The translations under genes and the position numbers were made by a program. From Halorubrum aethiopicum (GTDB taxonomy: Archaea > Halobacteriota > Halobacteria > Halobacteriales > Haloferacaceae), in NCBI RefSeq assembly GCF_001542905.1, contig NZ_LOAJ01000001.1:2356001-2420000 (forward strand): a DNA stretch of 64,000 nucleotides. The letters run 5' to 3'. Of the stretch, positions 60,367 to 64,000 are shown one piece after another. Under the pieces are notes generated by a model. The model searched no databases, was not told the origin of the DNA, and saw only the letters and a list, made by a program, of their open reading frames with translations. Each line of letters opens with the position of its first letter. The first letter of the stretch is position 1.

Positions 60367-60430
60367 GATCGGTACGGCGACGGAGCGGTACGGCGACGGA
60401 GCGGTACGGCGACGGAGCGGTACGGCGACG
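60367..60430. repeat. four near-perfect 16-bp tandem repeats
   Basis: GAGCGGTACGGCGACG units at 60367-60382 (GAT variant), 60383-60398, 60399-60414 and 60415-60430, the last three identical, followed by the start of another unit. They lie between the divergent HDAC-like and BCCT genes, upstream of the operator at 60491. The rest of 60201-60659 holds the operator and the BCCT leader; no gene is seen. Confidence 0.8.
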
Positions 60431-60490
60431 GATCGACGACTCGAAGTTCCGGCACGCCGTTCCGGTTCTCCGGTCCGCTCGCGCCGGGTA

Positions 60491-60507
60491 TACACAACAA
60501 CCGTGTA
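60491..60507. promoter_or_regulatory. 17-bp palindromic operator upstream of BCCT gene
   Basis: TACACAACAACCGTGTA has the form TACAC-N7-GTGTA. An equivalent site, TACACACTTACTGTGTA, overlaps the start codon of the downstream aminotransferase gene. Relative to a TATA-like ATTTATG at 60531-60537 this copy lies upstream, the position of an activator site. Confidence 0.6.
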
Positions 60508-60659
60508 CTACGAATACGAAAAAGGACAACATTTATGTAAGGCCGATTCAACAACCGGACTGTGCTATCACGTATCACGGAAACCGGCCGGCGGGGGGAA
60601 TCGGACGACGACCGTCGCGTGCGCCCTATCTCGAGACGGTTCCGCGGGGGTGATCCCGC

Positions 60660-62357
60660 GTGAGCGACGCGGAGGAGGCGGACGGTCCGATCGCGACGTT
60701 CCGGGAGGAGATCGACCCGACCGTCTTCGCGTTCGGCGCGCTGATAACCCTGGGCGTGATCGTCGCGTTCTTCATCAATCCGTCCGCCGTCGAGAGCGGC
60801 ATCTCGTCGCTGAACAACCAGCTGCTCGGCGCGTTCAACTGGGCGCTGCTGCTCATCGTCTTCCTGATCGTGTTGTTCCTGCTGTTCCTGATCGTGGGGC
60901 CGTGGGGCGCCATCAAGCTCGGCGACGAGCCGCCGGAGTACAGCTTCCTCTCCTTCTTCGCGATGTTGTACTCGGCTGGCTTCGCGGCGGGCGTCGTCTT
61001 CTGGGGTCCGACCGAGGCGCTGTTCTACTACAGCAACCCCTCGCCGCTGTTCAGTACCGTCGAGGGCGGAACGGCCGAGGCGATGACGATCGCCGTCCAG
61101 CAGACGCTGTTCCACTGGGCGCTACCGCAGCTCGCGGTGTTCACCATCATGGGCATCGCGATCGGCTACTTCGCGTACAACTACGAGAGCGTCCCGCTGC
61201 GCGTCTCCTCGGCGCTCACGCCGATCCTCGGTGCCGACAACCTCGACGGTCCGCTCGCGAAGGTCGTCGACGTCCTCGCCGTCTTCGCGACGATCGGCGG
61301 CGTCGCCACGTCGCTCGGGTTCATCGGGAGCCAGTTCGTCACCGGGCTCGACTACCAGTGGGGGATCAACATGGGCGATCTCGGCATCCTGCTCGTCGTC
61401 ACCATGATGACCCTGCTTTTCACGACCTCGATGGTGCTCGGGGTCGACAAGGGGATCCGCCGGCTCTCGAACTTCAACATGGTGCTCTTCGTCGCGCTCA
61501 TGCTCGTGACGTTCGTCGTGGGTCCGACGCTGTTCCTCGTGCTGCTCGGGACGCAGGCGTTCGGCGGCATGATCAGCGAGTTCGTCTCGATGAGCCTCTT
61601 CACCGGTGCCGGACCGATGGGCGCGGGCGAGTCGGGCGCGACCGGCTGGATGAACGCGTGGACGGTGTTCTACTGGGCGTGGGCGCTCTCGTGGTCGCCG
61701 TTCGCGGGGCTGTTCATCGCGCGGATCTCCAAGGGGCGGACCGTCCGTGAGGTCGCCTTTACCGGGATCGTCGCGACCTCCGGCGCAACGATCCCGTGGT
61801 TCACGTTCGTCGGCGGCACCGCGGTCTGGGCACAGCACAACGGTATCGCTGACTTCGGCGCGGTGATCGCCGGCGAGGCCGGGCCGGAGGTGTCCGGGTT
61901 CATCCTCTTCGAGGCGCTGAACTTCACGTTGAACCTCGGCGGAGCGTCGATGACGATCCCGATCGGGTCCGTGCTGATCTACGTGTTCATGATCCTCGTG
62001 ACGACCTTCTTCGTCACGTCCGCGGACTCCTCGACGCTCGCCGTCTCGATGATGACGACCGGCGGGAAGGCCAAGCCGTCGAACATCAACCGGATCTTCT
62101 GGGGCGTCGTCCTCGGGATGACCGCGGCGATCCTGATGATCCTCGGCGGCACCGGCAGCGCGAACACGCTCCAGCAGGCGGCGATCATCACCGGAACGCC
62201 GTTCGCCTTCGTCTGCTTCCTCGCGATGTTGGCGCTGATCAAGGACTTCGGCGAGAACTACGATCAGGTGCTCTTCCAGAACGACACCGTGTTGTACGGA
62301 TCGAAGGACGACTCCGGATCGGGGTCCGGGTCCGTCGCCGGGTCCGACGACGACTGA
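60660..62357 (+). CDS. BCCT family (betaine/carnitine/choline) transporter
   Basis: A 565-residue, 12-helix transporter with a GTG start at 60660. GFAAGVVFWGPTEALFYY and the signature helix NAWTVFYWAWALSWSPFAGLFIARISKGRT (the W-x-W-x-x-W-S-P-F BCCT motif) are clear. FVTSADSSTLAVSMMT is the conserved TM10 segment. It imports trimethylammonium or related compatible solutes with Na+ or H+, suited to high salt. The N-terminal and C-terminal tails are short and acidic. The aminotransferase downstream is probably regulated with it through the shared palindrome. The stop lies in a 16-bp repeat. Confidence 0.94.
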   Translation: MSDAEEADGPIATFREEIDPTVFAFGALITLGVIVAFFINPSAVESGISSLNNQLLGAFNWALLLIVFLIVLFLLFLIVGPWGAIKLGDEPPEYSFLSFFAMLYSAGFAAGVVFWGPTEALFYYSNPSPLFSTVEGGTAEAMTIAVQQTLFHWALPQLAVFTIMGIAIGYFAYNYESVPLRVSSALTPILGADNLDGPLAKVVDVLAVFATIGGVATSLGFIGSQFVTGLDYQWGINMGDLGILLVVTMMTLLFTTSMVLGVDKGIRRLSNFNMVLFVALMLVTFVVGPTLFLVLLGTQAFGGMISEFVSMSLFTGAGPMGAGESGATGWMNAWTVFYWAWALSWSPFAGLFIARISKGRTVREVAFTGIVATSGATIPWFTFVGGTAVWAQHNGIADFGAVIAGEAGPEVSGFILFEALNFTLNLGGASMTIPIGSVLIYVFMILVTTFFVTSADSSTLAVSMMTTGGKAKPSNINRIFWGVVLGMTAAILMILGGTGSANTLQQAAIITGTPFAFVCFLAMLALIKDFGENYDQVLFQNDTVLYGSKDDSGSGSGSVAGSDDD

Positions 62358-62396
62358 ATCGGCCGGCGACCGAATCGACCGACGAAGGAAGCGGCC
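62349..62396. repeat. three 16-bp tandem repeats spanning the BCCT stop codon
   Basis: Units at 62349-62364 (GACGACTGAATCGGCC, holding the TGA stop), 62365-62380 and 62381-62396. The first unit differs by one base from the third unit of the array after purF (24191-24206), 38 kb away. Confidence 0.75.
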
Positions 62397-62453
62397 GGCG
62401 TTTCCCGCCCGTTCCGCTCGCGTCCCCGTTCGCCCGCTCGCGCGTCGGGAGAA

Positions 62454-62487
62454 GGTTTTAATGGACACTGTACACACTTACTGTGTA
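62454..62487 (+). promoter_or_regulatory. TATA box and 17-bp palindromic operator of the aminotransferase gene
   Basis: The TATA-like GGTTTTAATG at 62454-62463 is about 28 bp before the ATG at 62487, so the transcript should be leaderless. The palindrome TACACA-CTTAC-TGTGTA at 62471-62487 covers the predicted transcription start and the first base of the start codon. A bound protein would block transcription. The same motif lies upstream of the BCCT gene. Confidence 0.6.
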
Positions 62488-63848
62488 TGGACAGGGACAC
62501 TGCGGAGCCGGACGCCGGCGGTCTGCCGGGTCCGAACGCCGAGAAATGGGTGGAACGCTACGGCGAGCACGCCGCGCCCAGCGAGTACTCCCACGAGTTC
62601 GTCTGGGACGTCACCCGCGAGGCCGACGGCCCCTTCGTCACCGACGTCGACGGCAACGTCCTCATGGACTTCACGTGCCACATCGGGGCCGCGCCGCTCG
62701 GCTACAACAACGAGAAGGTGCTCGGCACGCTCCGGGAGTTCGACCTCGTCGAGCCGATGAAGATCGCGGGCCAGGACATGTACTTCGGCTCCGGACCGGA
62801 CCCCGACGACGCGCCGTTCCCCGGATCGGCCCAGCTGATGGAGCGGCTCACGGAGGTCTCCGCGACGTTCGGGCTCGACACCGTCTTCCTCTCGAACTCC
62901 GGGGCGGAGGCGATCGAGAACGCGATGAAGGTCGCTCACGACCACAAGCCGGCCGCGAAGTACGGCTTCGCGTTCGGCGGGAGCTTCCACGGCCGGACCC
63001 TCGGAACGCTCTCTCTCACCAACTCCAAGGACGTGTACACCCGCCACTACCCGGAGGTCGCCGGGATCGAGACGGTGCCGTTCTGCGCGGATCGCGAGTG
63101 TACCGCCGAGACGTGCGACTGCGGCTTCTTCGCCGGCGGCGGCTCCCAGTTGCGGAACGCGCTCTCTCCGGAGGGCGGCCACGTCGACCCCGCGGAGGTC
63201 GCGTTCGTCGTCCTCGAGCCCATCCAGGGCGTCGGCGGCTACCGCTTCCCGAGCGAGTCGTTCATGGCGGAGGTCGGCGCGGTGACCGACGAGTACGACA
63301 TCCCCCTGATCGTCGACGAGATCCAGTCCGGCGTCGGCCGCACCGGAACGTTCTGGGCGTCGGAGCACTACGACCTCGAACCCGACGTGATCGGGGCGGC
63401 GAAGGCGCTCCGGGTCGGCGCGACCGTCGGCCGCTCGGAGCTGTTCCCCGACGAGAAGAACCGGCTCGGCTCCACGTTCGGCGGCGGCGACCTCCTCGGG
63501 TCGATGATGGGCGCGCTCACGATCGAGGCGATAGAGGAGCACGACCTGCTCGCGAACGCGCGGACGCGCGGCCGGCAAGCGAAGGAACTGCTCGCGGACG
63601 ACGCGGGCGACCACGTGGTCGACGTGCGCGGGAAGGGGCTCATGCTCGCCGTCGAGTTCGACACGCCGGAACGCCGCGGCGAGGTCGTCAGGGAGGCGCT
63701 GGAGCGCGGCCTCCTCACGCTCGGCTGCGGCAAGAAGACGATCCGGCTTCTCCCCCCGCTCGACTCGACGGAACGCGAGATCGACCTGGGGATCTCGATC
63801 TTCCTCGACGCGGTCGCGGCCGCGGGACCGACGCCGACGACCGCCTGA
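62487..63848 (+). CDS. class III aminotransferase
   Basis: A 453-residue PLP enzyme of the acetylornithine/4-aminobutyrate/diaminobutyrate group. Landmarks are LSNSGAEAIENAMKVA, FHGRTLGTLSLTNSKDVYTRHYP, the PLP phosphate Asp/Gln in IPLIVDEIQSGVGRTGTFWA and the Schiff-base Lys in GAAKALRVGA. A cysteine-rich loop (FCADRECTAETCDCGFF, about residues 205-221) is unusual for the superfamily and may bind a metal. It probably transaminates an omega-amino acid or betaine-related amine taken up by the adjacent transporter (inference). The ATG at 62487 sits on the operator. Confidence 0.88.
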   Translation: MDRDTAEPDAGGLPGPNAEKWVERYGEHAAPSEYSHEFVWDVTREADGPFVTDVDGNVLMDFTCHIGAAPLGYNNEKVLGTLREFDLVEPMKIAGQDMYFGSGPDPDDAPFPGSAQLMERLTEVSATFGLDTVFLSNSGAEAIENAMKVAHDHKPAAKYGFAFGGSFHGRTLGTLSLTNSKDVYTRHYPEVAGIETVPFCADRECTAETCDCGFFAGGGSQLRNALSPEGGHVDPAEVAFVVLEPIQGVGGYRFPSESFMAEVGAVTDEYDIPLIVDEIQSGVGRTGTFWASEHYDLEPDVIGAAKALRVGATVGRSELFPDEKNRLGSTFGGGDLLGSMMGALTIEAIEEHDLLANARTRGRQAKELLADDAGDHVVDVRGKGLMLAVEFDTPERRGEVVREALERGLLTLGCGKKTIRLLPPLDSTEREIDLGISIFLDAVAAAGPTPTTA

Positions 63849-63902
63849 GACGCCGGGTTCGGTCGAACTGGTCGGGGACGTTCGGACCGTTCGGAAACGA
63901 GA

Positions 63903-64000
63903 CTACCCCTCGAGCGACCGCGACGCCACCGCGACGCCGTCGAGGTCGGCGAGCGCGTCGAGCGTCCCGCGGAGGTGATCGGGGCCGCTGCCCTCGATCC
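63903..64000 (-). CDS. C-terminal end of a gene, possibly an Lrp/AsnC-type regulator
   Basis: Only the last 32 codons are present: IEGSGPDHLRGTLDALADLD, then GVAVASRSLEG and stop at 63903-63905. The helix followed by a GVAVASR strand would fit the end of an AsnC/Lrp effector domain (or another small ACT-like domain). This is a weak call. If right, it is a good candidate for the protein that binds the palindrome at the convergent aminotransferase and BCCT promoters. Confidence 0.3.
   Translation of the reverse strand, partial: IEGSGPDHLRGTLDALADLDGVAVASRSLEG

Noticed and set aside
60197-60532. A 111-codon minus-strand ORF upstream of the HDAC-like gene
   Set aside because: It is largely a translation of the 16-bp repeat array (repetitive Tyr-Arg-Ser-Val peptide).

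Overview
The window is chromosomal DNA from a halophilic archaeon of class Halobacteria, most like Halorubrum or a close relative. The evidence is very high GC, strongly acidic proteins, archaeal TATA boxes about 27-30 bp upstream of start codons with near-leaderless transcripts, and archaeal or haloarchaeal proteins such as GatE, Elp3, RqcH, halocyanins, a Bat-type HTH regulator, a type IV pilin and Ser-His signal peptidase. About 75 genes, two tRNAs and many short repeats are supported. There are no rRNA genes and no CRISPR array.

Region 1-16.2 kb: a three-gene ABC-2 exporter operon in which one permease is fused to a PrsW-like protease; an AstE/aspartoacylase-family enzyme; a VOC protein; a divergent DoxX/HxlR pair; ilvD; several small membrane proteins; two divergent rhodaneses; a ferritin-like protein; a NYN-domain protein; and signal peptidase I.

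Region 16.3-38.5 kb: mostly housekeeping genes (gcvT, elp3, rqcH, purF, gatE, engB), with two halocyanin genes (one frameshifted at a G7 tract, one with two domains and altered copper ligands), a cytochrome P450 divergent from a Bat-type regulator, a ZIP transporter and a 5-FCL-like protein. Three copies of a structured intergenic element lie here, two of them flanking gatE in inverted orientation.

Region 38.6-45.1 kb is an accessory island beginning at tRNA-Ile(GAU). It holds coupled tiny genes with a zinc-finger remnant, a 42-bp palindrome, a ribbon-helix-helix-like protein, a type IV pilin, a LAGLIDADG-like HTH protein, a cysteine-rich protein coupled to a methyltransferase, an AbrB/PIN toxin-antitoxin pair, two tandem HicBA modules and gene remnants.

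Region 45.1-64 kb: an acyl-CoA synthetase / acyl-CoA dehydrogenase / F420-type oxidoreductase cluster, an ATP-grasp enzyme, dTMP kinase, the gcvH-gcvPA-gcvPB operon (gcvT is 36 kb away), a phosphoesterase, an M42 peptidase coupled to a class A beta-lactamase-like protein, a histone-deacetylase-fold enzyme, and a BCCT transporter with a class III aminotransferase that share a 17-bp palindromic operator.

A theme across the window is short tandem duplications of 10-25 bp at gene edges. At several genes the native stop codon lies inside a repeat unit.
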